Origin: Spisula solida
Taxonomy: Eukaryota > Mollusca > Bivalvia > Venerida > Mactridae
Assembly: GCA_947247005.1 (NCBI GenBank)
Contig: OX365957.1
Coordinates: 12,682,817 to 12,746,816 of the forward strand
Reading direction: 5' to 3'
DNA length: 64,000 nucleotides
Shown: positions 30,301 to 45,300 of the stretch, one piece after another
How positions within the stretch are numbered: the first letter of the stretch is position 1
Layout of the letters: every line of letters starts with the position of its first letter
Program-made: the position numbers and the translations under genes
The notes under the pieces: generated by a model
Database searches by the model: none
What the model saw: the letters and a program-made list of their open reading frames with translations, nothing else
What the model was told of the DNA's origin: nothing

Positions 30301-33300
30301 AAGCACAATATACCATGGCTATTTTTGTTTTTTGAATGATCGACTGTTAAATGTCTTGAAACTTTTATTTTTAAAAAACATACAGGGACAATGGAAGAAG
30401 TATATCTATCAGACAGTGTTAGTCTCAAGTAAGATATTTATGTATTATAATATTATACCTAGTATGCAATTGTCAAAAGTGTTATTGGAACTATTGTACA
30501 AAATGTTGCATCTTCGGTAGACATATTCAAAACCTGTTTTGGACCCATTTGGTTCTAAGTTAGTTTCAATTGTCTTTCCTTGGATTCTTTTCATGTACAA
30601 TCGTAACATGTCCGTACGACAGCCCGCGCCACACAAAGACAATAATTCAACAGGTCACTCTTTCAAAATGTGCTTTGTGTGTGACATTGCAAACTATCCA
30701 CAAAGGAGTAGATCCACGAAAGGTCTGAATTGGCCTAAAAATTATTAAATTATCAAAGTATGTTATTATGTGTCATTTGTATATTTTTGTAATGTGGATA
30801 ACTTTATCCGTTTGCATGGGGAAGCATTTTTCATCAAATTTGATTTTTACCGGTCACCTGTCCACTAATTGGTATCCACGTTTGGCCATTTTTCACAAAA
30901 ATGGCATATTTTGTCCATATTTTTCCACTATAAGTGATTTTTTTAATATGGGCACAGTCCTCGACCAAAATCAGATGACTAAAATGTGAAATTGTACTTT
31001 ATAATACATTGTTTACAGCACAATTCATGATGGTCGAGAGCTGTGCCCATATTAAATTTTGAGATTTTAGGTACCGCTTCAACGTTATTTCCTCTCGGCA
31101 TAGAGCCATGAAGGCACGACATTCACCCCGCTTTTAGCCATATTCTCAATACATTTAGTACTTATTGTACAATGTTTTATATGCTGTACACATTCATTAG
31201 ACATTAAACTTCAATGATACATAAAAAACTTACAAAACATACGCCTTGCTGTTTTGATATACTCATCTGAACCCCACCCACTTTAACATAAAAGGTCATT
31301 TTTATTTAATTTGGAGTCATAAATGTGCATTTTGGGCATTTTTTGAAAACTGTTACCATGGCAACCAAATTCGTAAGAAAGATAAGTTTCAATTCTTAAT
31401 ATCACTCTATGGATGCGCACTTACATTTCGATTCACTATTTTGGAAATAGAAGTTTTTTTCCATTTTTTGGCAAAATATTATACCCGTTACCATGGTAAC
31501 AGTTTCAAAAATAAATCTTAAAAAATGCCGTTTTTGTAAAATACTTCAACTGATGGTATAAATTTATCATTTTCACAGGATTTGGACATGGGGCCATTTT
31601 TTACCCTTCGTGGCTTTACCCCTTTGTCAAAATCTTCTAAATACTTACACTATTAACGTAATGACGGATTAGTTACAGCGTGACATAAATCTGATTCTTC
31701 AAGTTGCCTATTAGAACGGCATATATGCCGATTCCACAATTACAATTTACGCCAGTGAGTGAATATTAACTTGCCCTAAGTAGCAATACCAAAAATAAAT
31801 ACAATATTCTAATCAGCGTGAACATGAGTCAAACGTTTGAACTGGTAGGTTAAATACATGGATAGCTTAATGGTACAAATTCGGTAACACTAAGAGCGTT
31901 TATAAGTTTATTATAATACAGTTGTGTTCAGTCATAATGTCATCCTCCTCGTCGCTGTTAAACATTTCTTCTAATATCATAATTGCTAGACCTGTGGTCG
32001 CCATTTTGAACTCGACTCGATACGTACTCGATCCGTTCTTGATATCACTACCGAGTTATCAGACTGCGTATGCCCAAATTTTTTACTCGGGTTACTCGGG
32101 CTGCCAATTGGAAAACGCTCTAAGGCAATCATACACAACTATTTGAAAATTCATTGGTACATGCATATGAAATAATTTGATGACAACTTTTCCTGATGAT
32201 TCTAACTTGTTTTTTTCTCGATACTGTGTTTGTATTTTCACAGATTTCGTGTGAATAAAGACAGTGATAGAAAGGTGTTTATAATCGACATGGGGGTTAA
32301 GTGTGATTTATTCGAAGATGATGACTTAATTAAAGACTTTGAAATACCCATACCTGTTTGTAACACAAACTTCACTCTTGAAGGTAAGTTGAATTTAGAT
32401 ACATAAAACCTTCATGCTACATGTACTCATACATTATATTACATTTCCCTATATGTTATTTAAAGCTTACAAACAAATTATATCACAAACTCCTATCTTA
32501 AAGAAATAGTATTACTAAATTATTTAAAAAAAATAAAATTCATATTGATACGACCATACATAGTAGGATTAGTCCGACTTATTATTACATTCTAACACCA
32601 AAATGACATGCTGTTTTACAGGTATTGCGGCAATTGAATTTGCGCAATGATTTTTAAAAGTGCATTAAGTCATTAAAACTACTTGTGTCTCGTGTCCAAC
32701 ATGTTATGTATTTCAGGCAATCTTCAAGATCTTGCCTTAGCATTAGGTGGAGAATTAAACGAACAGGTGTTCGACCTTCTTATTGACAAATTTGGCCTGA
32801 ACAAACTAATTGTAACGGATGGCTGTACAGTTCCCTCTCGGCCTGAAGGTAATATTTGTGATGATTATTTTTTATGGAAATGAGACTCCTTTTAAGCTGA
32901 ATGTCTTTATAGTTTTCATTGAGAGCAGATGGATTGTCTATGCTCCCACCTACAATTGGTTTTATGTAGTGAACAGATGCAACTAACATATAGGATTTCC
33001 AATTTTATAATGTTAACCATAATCTGAATTTCGAGTAGTTTTATGTTCCAGTACGCTGTATCAAAGTTGCATTGACCGTTTTTTAAATAAACTTGCATTG
33101 TTTATAACCAGATTACGAATCCCATTAATTATCTGGTATACGTGTAAGTCATAAGAGAAGGCCGCGAAAAAGAAATATGTAGCGACCCTTTTTGCAACAA
33201 ATATATAGATCAACTGAACAACGATACAATTAAGGTAAATCCATGCAGACCAAACTTCGTCGCCTTAGTGGAACGTTGCTCTATAGTCTACCATGTTTAA

Positions 33301-36300
33301 TAGGTCGAGGAGAAAATCGAGGTTAAAGTTTCAGTTAGTCATACATCTGTAACTGTTCAAGATATGTGGACAATACTATATGCGAATATTAAGAATATAT
33401 TTAGAATATCATGTTAAATATTTATAAAATGTTGTATGTGTTTATTTATTTATATTTTTGTGTTTGGAGATATTTCATTTTTTTTAAAGGTGAAAAGATT
33501 ATATTACGTCAGCCTAACCAGTCGAGCACAGAAAACATTAACCACACACGAAGTACAATGCCCAGCTGAACCAACCGAGCACAGGAACATAAAACACATA
33601 CAAGGCATAATGCCCAACTAAACAAGCATAGATTCGCCTAAGCCCAAGCTGTCGAAAAGTAAAAAAAATATTACTAGCTGAATGACCCAGTTTCCACAGC
33701 AAAACGACTATAATGCCTAATTTTGGCTGTCAGAAATACTAAAACGAAGAGGTGCCAAACACTGCCAACCAAGAATATTAATCAGCCCTTGTCCCAACTA
33801 TTAAAAGCTGAATAGAAAAGTTTCAGCAAATAAAAGGCGAAATGCCTACGCTGAATGACCTAGTTACAACAGTAAAACTGCTGAACTACATAGTTTTAGC
33901 AGCCTTTTAGTCTCAAAAGTTAAGTAACAGTATTAAAACCTGATTCTCCTGATACTGGAGATAGAAAAGTCCTGTATAAAGGAAGTTAAGGAGATAGGGC
34001 AGTTCTGTTCTTAAAGTTTATGAAGATAGAGCGGTTATTTATTGAAAGATATGGAGATAGAGCAGTTTTTTGTTGAAAGTTATGGAGATAGAGTGCATAC
34101 ATACTCAAGGCACTAAGAGTCACATGGTCAAATTACTTAATTTGATTGTCTACCTGGAGTTGAAACAATATAGGAGTCAAGTGTTGATTTATTTGATGAA
34201 GATTGGAGATAGAGCACTTCTATACTCAGGCGACGACTTGCCACTGTTTCAAACAAATAATGTTAACAAATTATTTGTATTTTTTTCTATTTAAGACTGT
34301 CCAGAAACTATGGTCGTTGACGACCTTATTCCAGATGCATTAAAGAATATATTGAGATGCGAATTGGTTGATAACTGTTTTGGCGTCACATGTTGTGTTG
34401 ATGTCAATTTCACAATCCCATTTTCGACAAAGGTGATGACTGCATCGATGCCAATGTGGTTAAAACTAGATCCTTGTAAATTTTCTGTGGATATCGGAAT
34501 TGGGGAATTTTATTACAAAGATCAACTTTTAAGTTACCAATGGGGTAAGTGTTTTCACTATAAAATCGTACTTATACAATAAATGTATATAAACTTCGAG
34601 TATTACATATATCTGCCAATAGGATATGTAACTACATATTATATATAGTCAGTGAATTTATATCAATTACTTACAGTGTACACGTACATGTACAAAATGT
34701 AATTGTATCTAATTTTACTGACTACATCCTTAGGGTAGAAATTTTGTATTTACTTTTTCTTTAGTTTAATAAAATTAGTACAAGGTCATACTGTGATGAA
34801 CATATTACAATTTATTAGAGAGTTTTTCCTTACAAAACCCATTTTGCTTATTCTGTGATGTTAAAAAATGTCCACAATTACATTATTTAATTTAGGTACA
34901 ACAAGTGAAATAACGTTTGCAAAAGGCAATGTAGTCGTAAGGTATGTGTTAGCTTATAATTACATATAAATTTCATTAAACCAACAAGCATTATAAGTTG
35001 ATGTTAGTCATGTTTATAGTTTTCTTGAAAAATAAATTTTATAATCATACAATGTACTTTATTGTAACCATAGACAAACCTCCTTATTTATGTTACGTGT
35101 GCTAAAAATCAATTCTAACACCGATAGGACATCGACTGATTATCAGAGCATTTTGGAGTGTTGAGCGGAGACTGGAGAAATTGAATCTGAATTGAAATAG
35201 TAAGTGCTTTTTGTCGACCTGCGTCCCACTCCGGTTTACACATACATTGTCAGATTACCCGGTTATTTGTAACCTGTATTGTAAATATGTCTTCGAACTC
35301 AATTCCATGACATTGCTTTTAAACCATGCATATATTTATATTTGAAAACTATCTGAGCCACAGTTGTAATGAACGGGTACATGTATGTGTGATACACATT
35401 TAATATTTATGTTTTTGTAGGTATCGTTTAGACAACTATGACGATGGATTCATTGTTGACGTTAAAGTTGAAGTGTGTATACCAATAGACAGCGACGCTT
35501 TCTGTCTTCCATCAGATGGAATTCAATTGTTAGATAACGAACACATCCCGGCATGTGATTTAGGGGCGCTCGAAGACATCGGAGGTTTATATTTATCTAA
35601 ATAAGTTAACTTCAAGCAAAGATTATTTATGTATACGTACAGTTTATGATTTATGATGTTTAGTCTTTCACAATGCATATTCACACGAATTTATATACAT
35701 CCAGCATTAGTTTCGTCATTGTAAAGGAACGATCATGTTTGTATACAAATGGTTGAGTACCAACATCTAGCTATTAGTGAATGAAATTTTTATTGTTCAT
35801 TCATCCAATATATTGCTGGTGGGCATTTTGCATATGCATACGGTGATCTCTCCTATTCAAGGCTCCATGAGACTGAAGAATACATGTACACGTGTATCAA
35901 CTGTTGAATTAGATAGATATAAAATATTGTTTGACCTTGTGCTATATATTTGGTATTATACTGTATTTGATTGTGTAATGTGTTTCAAAGCAATCCTATG
36001 CTCACTTTGTTAAAATAACTTTGATTCGTCTAACCTAGTACTAGTATATATTCACTTTATAATATTATGTTGATGACTTCACATATTAGATTTCTCACTG
36101 GATGAGTGGCTAGAATCAAAAGGATCAGAAGTAGCGGCTGACGTGCAAGATGATTTGGAAGAGGCTGGAAGAGAGGTATTGTTCCGACTTCTAGGAATCG
36201 ACAAGTTATTGTTATCTCCACCTTGCGACCGTACACGCTCCCCATATAGTCCTTCAGCAAATGGCTGGAATAATCGTAAGTGTTCATATTAAAGATAACC

Positions 36301-39300
36301 GATAAATACTAGTTTATGACAATTCGCAGAACATTGAAAGGGTTTTCAGCGTTTTAAAGCGAGTTAAATTATAACAAGAACAGTAACAGCTCAGGTAATT
36401 CATCACGCATAGAAGGTGTTTTATGAACTCGGTTTAAAAACGCTGAAAACCCTTTCAATGTTCTGCGAATTGTCAAACACGTGTTCGTCCAGCGAATGCA
36501 GAATTCATGTCATTTGTCTTGTCATCAATATTTTTTTTACGATGGCCAACTTTCAGATGTTTGTGATTTCACGGAATGCAGAGTGGTTATTACTCATATT
36601 TAATGGAAGCTTTATTTGCAACCCAATATATTAGTATGCTACATGTGCCTAGATACAATGGATTTTCTTTCATTTCATTCGTCAATAACCAAAATAAAAA
36701 CGGATGTTTTTGTAAAGATTCTTAACTTTTAGTTTCGGGTTAAACCCTCTTGCTAAACTTTACCAAAAACAGTTGGCAAATAACGATACAATATACTATT
36801 ATTACGAGAACACGAAAAGTGTTGCTTGGTAGAATCACTGGAATCAGATAGTTTAATATGTATGTCCAAACAACACTATTCAGGTCCCATTACTGACCAG
36901 CACCCGTAGAAATAATAAGTTCTCTATGGGTGATGGTCAGTAACAGGGTCTGGAAAGTGTTTTGTGCCATAATTATATATTAAACTATCAGGTACAATGT
37001 ACATGTGGTAGAATACATACTTTTACACCTTTACTTTTTCAGAATGTCCTTTGAGCTTTGTACATTTACCCGAGGAACTACCTGACACTTTTACCTGCCA
37101 TATACCTGATTACTGTACCGGCATTGAATGTTGTATGGATATAGATGTACTTGGTATATCTGTCCATGCTTTCTTTGACATCGATCTCTGCAATTACGTA
37201 GTCTCGGGAGGAATTGAGAACATGAACTTCAACTTCTCATTATTTCAATATGAGTGGGGTAAGCTGAATGTCAAAAGTTGTTTAGGACACTGTTTTATGA
37301 AGTTAAGCATTTTAGCATAAGTAACTGTTATAAATATTTTGTCTTGGCTTCAGACACATTGTATCTCAAACGTGAAGTTTATCTGAAGGTAGTTGTTTGG
37401 TTTTAAGGTTCTCTCGAATGAAGTAATAAAATAATTATGTTGCTCTATTGTATCGTTCGATACCTAGTGACCATTATTATATTGATAGCATTATGTAGTA
37501 AGTGAAGGGGAAAATAAAGACGGATTTAAATTGGTTACAAATCATGTATATCGTAATTTGCTATAAGAATATAAGAATAATTTTATGCATTTCCTTTCAG
37601 GCAAAACCGAGACAGTTACTATCAGGAATATATTGCGCATAACGTAAGGTTTAATTGCTACATAATCATATCGTAAAGTAAAATGATAAGTAGGTACATT
37701 TTAAGTGACATAATTTTATCCCATTTTGGGTAAATGTATGTCAAGTGTTGAATTTGGATACCGTATTGACTAAATATACCTGATGCACAATCATAATCTG
37801 TATGACATTACCTTAGCAAATCAAAGAAAGCAGATCTTTTATTTCCAGGGTATATCCTTGATTCCCAAATAGTTGTTATTTCCAATAAAGAAGTCACCAA
37901 CAGTTATCCGTACTTATTATGCCATACAATTCTTGTTTAAATGCAGGTATTCGGTAAAGAAACCACCAAATAAGAAAGTGTTTATAATGACATTGAGGGT
38001 AGCCGTATGTATGGAACGTGATGGGAGATGCCTCTTCGATCATGCATTGATGGATGGAACGACAGTGCCACAACCAGGCTGTAATACGTCTCTAGACATG
38101 ACAGGTATTATTTTCGGTTTGTTGAAAACCTTCGATAATCTATGCAACTGCTGGGTACATGTAATACCATTTACCATGCACTTTTAAGATTTGTTGACAC
38201 CTGCATGTAGGTATTTGGAGTTTAGTTTTGTGCTGGGCGTTGTGACGCATGCGTGTATGTGTTCATTCTTTAGTTACTCTTTGTTACTGTCTTGTTCAGA
38301 TATTTTTGTTGGGTGTTGCCTTTCCTTGTCCGATTTATTCTAAATATATATCTGGGGTAATAACGGAATATGTTTTTAGAATATGGTATATGTACGCATA
38401 TCGACGTCCCGTCTTTCCTATTAGTACCTAGTGAGTTCAAAGTGTCGGCTGTTAATACAACTATTAGACTCGATAAAAAGATATAGATACTTTCCATACA
38501 AACCGTATGCCTTTTGTTTCCAGACTTTTCAGTCGGTTCATTTCTTGCCAACCATGGACTCGGTAACCTTAACCCATTAGACGATCTTTGGGGCGAAGCA
38601 ATAAACTTCATCCTCGAATTAACCGGAATGTCAAAATATATGCAAGATGAACCATGTTCTACTAGTGATGCTATCTACTTAAACCCTGTTGATAATTGGA
38701 ACAACGGTAAGCATATTCACATTGATAGCCAACTGCTACGGACGAGCTTTATATTAACAGTGCCATTTTGAAAACACTTAAATGTAAGTGATTTTTACAT
38801 ATAACATCGTTGTCTTTGAAGTGATCGTCCTGACAAATGTGTCTGTACCTTTACTGCATATTGTTTGTCTATGGCACCGTACAGTAAAGGTTCTATCTCA
38901 CTATGGGTGCACACTATAAATATGTTCTCTGTAATCATAGTTCAATATATAATATGCATAAAAACATTATGTCAATGTATAGGCAAATATAACTTCATGT
39001 ACCATCGCATGTATAACTGCGTCTGAAGCACTGTCTGACAATAGGTTGTATTTTACGTTTATGATCGTAAAGCCACATTTCATTTAAAATATAATTATGT
39101 ATTATCTGAACTTTCTATTTTAGAATGTACCCAGATGAATTTGACGTTACCACAACTACCGTCATTTACCGTGTGTCAGGCTTCAGACATATGCACTGCA
39201 ATTGACTGCTGCATTTCATTAGATTACATCAAGCGTACACTTCATACAAGCTTTGCTGTAGACTTTTGCAACTTTAAAATCTATGGAGGCATTGAAAATG

Positions 39301-42300
39301 TGAAATTCAACATATCTGTACTAGATTACAACTGGGGTAACGAATGAACTACTAATTTGTTTTACATGAACAATAACTAACCAATAGGATATCTAGGCAT
39401 GCATGAAGTCTTGCTGTTGTTATAAAGATGTTTGTGCTTTATGTTGATGCATAATTTGTTAATGTGTAGGCGAACCAACCTCAGAAGGTGCAAAGGACAA
39501 GAAGTAACAGAGAAAAAGCTTTTGAAGCAGTTTTATTACAGGAAGTGGAATGTTTTAATTAATTATAGATAACAAATTATGTTTCATAATGTAATGATAT
39601 GTATCATAAATGTAGCAAGAACTGCATCGGTAAATAGTGCAACATTTAGCAGCATATTCATGCAGCGAGCCACCGATTATTTGTACAATGACTGTGCCTA
39701 TGACCATGTGATCATTCCATTATCCCTGTGTTAGATGTATTCATTATACATGTTGTTTGTAAATAATGTAACTATAAATATTATCTGTCATTGATTTGGA
39801 CTACATATGTTCTATTTAGGTGTATGGAAACAGGAAACTATCATGGAGATTATTGTTTTAAGGTACAATTCATAATTATACAAATTCTGTGAAAATAATC
39901 ATTAATTGCTTATTACATGTAGTAGTAGTGTATGTCTTTTATTCATGATATACACTCACGGACTTTAAAAACGCCTCACCTGAATCAAAGTCAAATATTG
40001 TTGTATTATTTATCTAATTGAAAAATAATTTTGTGTACTTGTTAATCAATCCTTCCCACACATGATTCAGTTTAGTTTATAAAAAAAAAATATCGCGTTA
40101 TTAAATGAGAGTATCCTATGTACAGTCATTACAAGGAATTGTGTGGGATTTTGAATATCGATTATTTCATACACTCATGAAAGCTCCAAGTCGCCTGACT
40201 TAACCCCATAGAGCAATTATGGTATGAAATTGGGAGACGTCTGCGTAAATGTTACCCAACACCAGGAACATTACAGGAGCTATCTGACGCTATACCACAG
40301 GAGTGGAATGATATTATTTTTTTACAAACTAAACTGAATTATATGTAGAAAAGATTGATTAACAAACACGCAAAATGATTTTTCAATCAGATAAATAATA
40401 AAAACAATATTTGACGTTGAGTCAGGTGAGGCGTTTTTAAAGTCCGTGAGTGTATGTGCCTTCTACATATATTATATTATTATGTTTATGTGCCCAAAAG
40501 ACAGCAATATTAAATGATGTATTGTAGCCGAATGAAACATCATACACCCTAGAGTACATGTATTGCTAATATCGATGTTTTATATTCAGTAGAAAATGTC
40601 AGTCACTTTTGCATTGACGTATAGGTGATTCAAACCTCACATCGCGATGATCTAAGGAATTTATTGAATTAATTGAATTTGTTTCTTTGTAATATTTGGA
40701 GATTATTTTGGCAGATACTAATTTGGCGACATATACTCATGACTTAAAGTAAATTCCTAAATAAATATGGTTGAACAGTTATATAGTATATGTGCAGTTT
40801 CAGGACATTAATATAATATAGGTAAGATACCTTTCTGATGTAGGTAGATGCATATTGTACATGCATTGTATTTGTTGTTAGACCAGCTTATATCTGATAA
40901 AAACAACTAATCGAATTGGTTGTATCTCTGAGTGCTGGCAGATCATGACCAGTATGTTTTAAGTCATTGTGAAAATATGTTGAAACACTGGATATACATA
41001 GATGTCTGATTGGACGCCATGGGGGGCCAATATGTCTGGTAAAATATTTGCAATTGTTTTATTTTAGTTACAAAATAGAGAAGATGGCGAAGACATTCAT
41101 CATCGATGCGTCCCTTTCTGTCTGTTTTGATTCCAAAACATCGTGTCAACTTGATAACATGAAAATTGTAGAGAACACACTGGTCCCTATTCCTGTGTGT
41201 AACTTGGACATGCAATTCGACATTGAAGGTTGGTTATGCATGTTGTTATCATTTAAAAGACTTCTCTAGATTTCTCTAGAAAAATGTGTGTCTAATGAAG
41301 TCATTGATTACATTTAATGTAATTCTTCAGACAGCCGTGGTCGTGATCCAATGGTTAGTGAGCTGGATTTGTAAATAATTTGACATCAATGTCGATTTTT
41401 CTCCACGTTTGGAAAGGTTACTCGATCCTTGTGAAGCGGTATGCTAGCACTAATAAGAGTATTGTCAAGGAAAATTGGTGGATCAAATATGTCGCCATGT
41501 ATAACTGCAAAAATATATTGAAAAACGGGTAAAACCCGAACAAACCATCAAGCAGACAGAAATACTCGTTGTCAAAATGAAGTATGAGAAAGCGCCTACT
41601 ATTGTTCAACACGTAACATTACGGTTCTCGTAATCAAAAGCATCCGGCCTACAATGCAACCGCTCTATAATAATTACTTAATATACATTAGAAATTGATA
41701 GGTCGTCCAAGGTCATATATATGCAAAGTCATATAATAGTTGTAGCAGGGAATTTCATGTGTTCTATGATGGTATTGAGTTGAAATTGAACTATGACCTG
41801 CATTATGTTTCAGATTTTTCGCTCGATAACTGGCTACATGATGTTGGTCACAATATCAAGAGCAGTCTTCCATCTGCTTTGATTGCCACGCTTCTTGAAC
41901 AGCTTGGACTAAAGGACTTTTTACTGGAGACTCAATGTACACATGGAGATGATTTGTATTCCGGGAGTACATATGGTTGGACATCAGGTATGTGTAAAAC
42001 TAGAGATGACATAAATGCGAGATTTGTCAGTACATATCAAGTAATGTTATATTTTCATTGCATACACTAATTTATCGATTTAGAGAAATCATCAAATTTC
42101 ATAGGGTGGTCAATTAGAAATTCATCAAAGTGTATTACAAAAATGCACATGTAAGCATGAATTCTCAAGCTTGCGTATGTTATTGTGATAACTATTATTA
42201 TGTATATATTAATTTTATGGTATTATTCTCCCACTCTTTGCCTTCTCTTCGTTGGCATTTGCGTTTGATATTCACTATATTTCCGAAGTTCATGCATTTC

Positions 42301-45300
42301 TGTTACCATTAACTGGATTGCCAAACATCAAGTTGCATGTTTGGTAACACATGCACATCGGGAGTTTCAATTGACAGACGAAAACCGTATAGAACTAGTT
42401 GCATGTCTGAGATTGTTTTCAGAATGCCCAATTGAGGTCGACTTGCCAGTATTACCAGAAGAAATTGTTTGCCGTATTCCTGATTTTTGCACTGGGCTTG
42501 AATGTTGTGTAGACGTCGACCTAATCCGCAGAAGCATCAACGTGGCGTTTTTTATCGATACCTGCTCAAACAAAGTTACTGTCGGCATTGAAAGACTGGA
42601 ACAAGAAATATATTTACTTAATTACAAATTTGGTTAGTTGATTATTAAAAAAAGCATTAAAATGCGATGTCGATGTTTTTAGTTTAAAAAGATGTGTACA
42701 TTTTATACTGACTTTTCGCTGTATGTAGGCATTTGGTTTCAACTCGCCGTAAATTATTGATTTGCACTAGTCAAAGATCGATCGGGTGCAAAATAAAATG
42801 CAAATCAATATTTTACGGCGATTTGAAATCTAATGCCTATGGTCTTCTATTGTGGTATCTATGTTGTGTTGCTGCCTGTCTCAATGACCAACCTTTACTT
42901 CTAGTATCTAATTATATAAAACTAAGTAAACACCTATAAATATGCCATTACATGTATGTAGACAATAAGTAAATGAAATAATAATGCGGTAATCATCTTC
43001 TTTCTTCCAGGCCAGATAGAACACATTTACCTCGCTGGTATATTTCGTGTGGAGTAAGTCGTTTTATTACATACATTTAATAACAAGACAATCTGTTATG
43101 ACGGCTGTACATTAAAGAAAACGATATTTTAGAAATAGCTCGAAGAAGCAAATGACCGAATCTGGGTGGTAATAGTGGGCAGGGAAACAATTCTACACGT
43201 ATATCTATCGAGGCTGCTATTGATTGATGCGTTGTAAGAATGCATCATAATCCCACATCGTCGAATCCGTTGGTGTTTCTTCTTGTATAGGCGTCTAGCC
43301 ATCACATCGTTATTAAACAGTGAACGACCATTGATGCTCCCACGCCATTAATGATCAAAACACAGTTTTATTCTGTACTCACTACAACATTGATTATCAT
43401 TAGTCTTAAATATCGAGAAGTAAACTTGTGGCGTATTTCGAGTGATTGTTTACTTGTTGTTTGTTTTCAGTTTCAAGTTAGATGACATTGCGAGTAAGAA
43501 AGTGTTTATGCTAAATCTGAACATCAGTGTATGTATGGAACAACAAGAATGCATGATAGCTATACCGGCTTTCATTAATGCATATATTCCTAAACCTTTA
43601 TGTAACTGGGACAGTGGATACACAATTCAAGGTAAACAAAGAAACATGTTTGTCCGAATGCCACAAATCTCGTAAAATAGCAAGTTTTCCATTTATTTCT
43701 TTTGCAACACAGTCATGTGACATGTATGATTGATTTCCTTTCTGGGAATGTCCATATACACGTCTAATTATATGTATAAAGCTTATATACAGTACTTATA
43801 CTATACAATTAGTGTAGTTGAATTGGGCTTTAACCTTTCGTGTAGCCATAATATACATATTAATGTAATTCACCGTTTCATTTTTATCAGGATATTCATT
43901 TCAAAACTGGCTGACAACTAACAATTTCGAAATGGTCGGTGAATCGTTAAAGGACTTTGTGATTGAACGACTGCTGAATGAGTTAGGTATTGCTGAATAC
44001 CTAAAAGACAACCAGTGTGTGCGTGGTACTGGCGTTTTCGAAGGGGCGGACGATGGCTGGAATGATGGTAATGTTTTATTTTTATGCAATCCATCTGTTA
44101 TGGAGCGAATGTTCTTATTACAGTCGTATAATGTTAACTGTATTGTTGATTAAAAGCATGCGCATTCAACATATTGAATAAGTCGTTCCGTTTTTGTACA
44201 CTACAAGCACTTCCCCTTTTATTTATTATTTTAAGAATTCCGATGAACAACTGTTGGCATTGATTAAATAGCATTCATACGCAAGTCGATTGAATGATAC
44301 CAACCTAATACAATGTACCTGCCATTTATCGTATAAGTAATTTTCAATTGGAAACTGACTACAACCTTAGACTGACACTGTTTATCAATATTATCACTCG
44401 TGTTGTTACATTTCTAATTGTGTGCATGTTATTCTTACCTGCATGTACAACATGACAGTCGCATGCATCAAATCTTCAATATTGGTTTGACATATTGTTA
44501 TTATTATCACGTAGAGCTGTCATTGATTTGACCTGAGGCATATCGACGATTACGATATATCAGAAGACAAGTATCGAAATACATCGATATATCGATTTAC
44601 ACATATAAACGAACAGGAAACAGGCCCATCAGTTAGCAATCACTTAAACCTGCCGTCCACTACAGCCCGATGATATGCGGAAGGGTAGCCGATTACAGTT
44701 TGCTTGTTTCGGGAACCTTTCGGGATCATTTATCAATAAAATGGGCTGATCCTTGCCAGCGGGATCGTTCGGTATGTATTCGGGGATCGTTATACGAAAT
44801 GTTGCAATATGAACGCCGAAATCTATCCGAAGTAGCTGAACGCATCGCGAATGCATGCCGACAGTTCAGGATATGGTCCCGAATGTTTCCCAATAATGTG
44901 GAAAGGTTGCGGTTACATTGCAGAATATGCGGAATTGTTTACGAATCGATGCCGATAGAATCCTGAAAGGTTGCATATGTTTATAAACGATGTCAAACTA
45001 TTTGAATACGATTGATGGAAGACGCCATTAACCTCGCAAGTTTCGGCTCAGACGTATTTTCAGCTACACAAATGTTGAATGACTTAGTTTCAGGTATCAA
45101 AAACACTGACATATTAAGCTCATGAAAAAAACTTACAGTCCTTAGTAGATATACCGGGAGACTCTTTCCGGTGTTTTCCTACAATAGCTGACACTGGTTG
45201 TGTCATCGTTTTCTATAGGGGCTGACACAACCATATTTGGTAGCCTGGCCTTGGTTTGTAGGACCATGATGTAAACGATATATTCAAGATAAAAGATATT

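Noticed and set aside
39470..39520. A second B-like exon (gcgaaccaacctcagaagg...) between A5 and B5
   Set aside because: A good acceptor and the right phase, but the frame hits taa after 13 codons and the real B5 at 39820-39862 fits in length and phase. It could be chance, or a decayed exon.
41335..41420. tRNA-like text (gatccaatggttagtgagct ... ggttactcgatcc)
   Set aside because: It looks like an A box and a degenerate B box, but the spacing and pairing are poor. At best a decayed SINE, not a tRNA gene.
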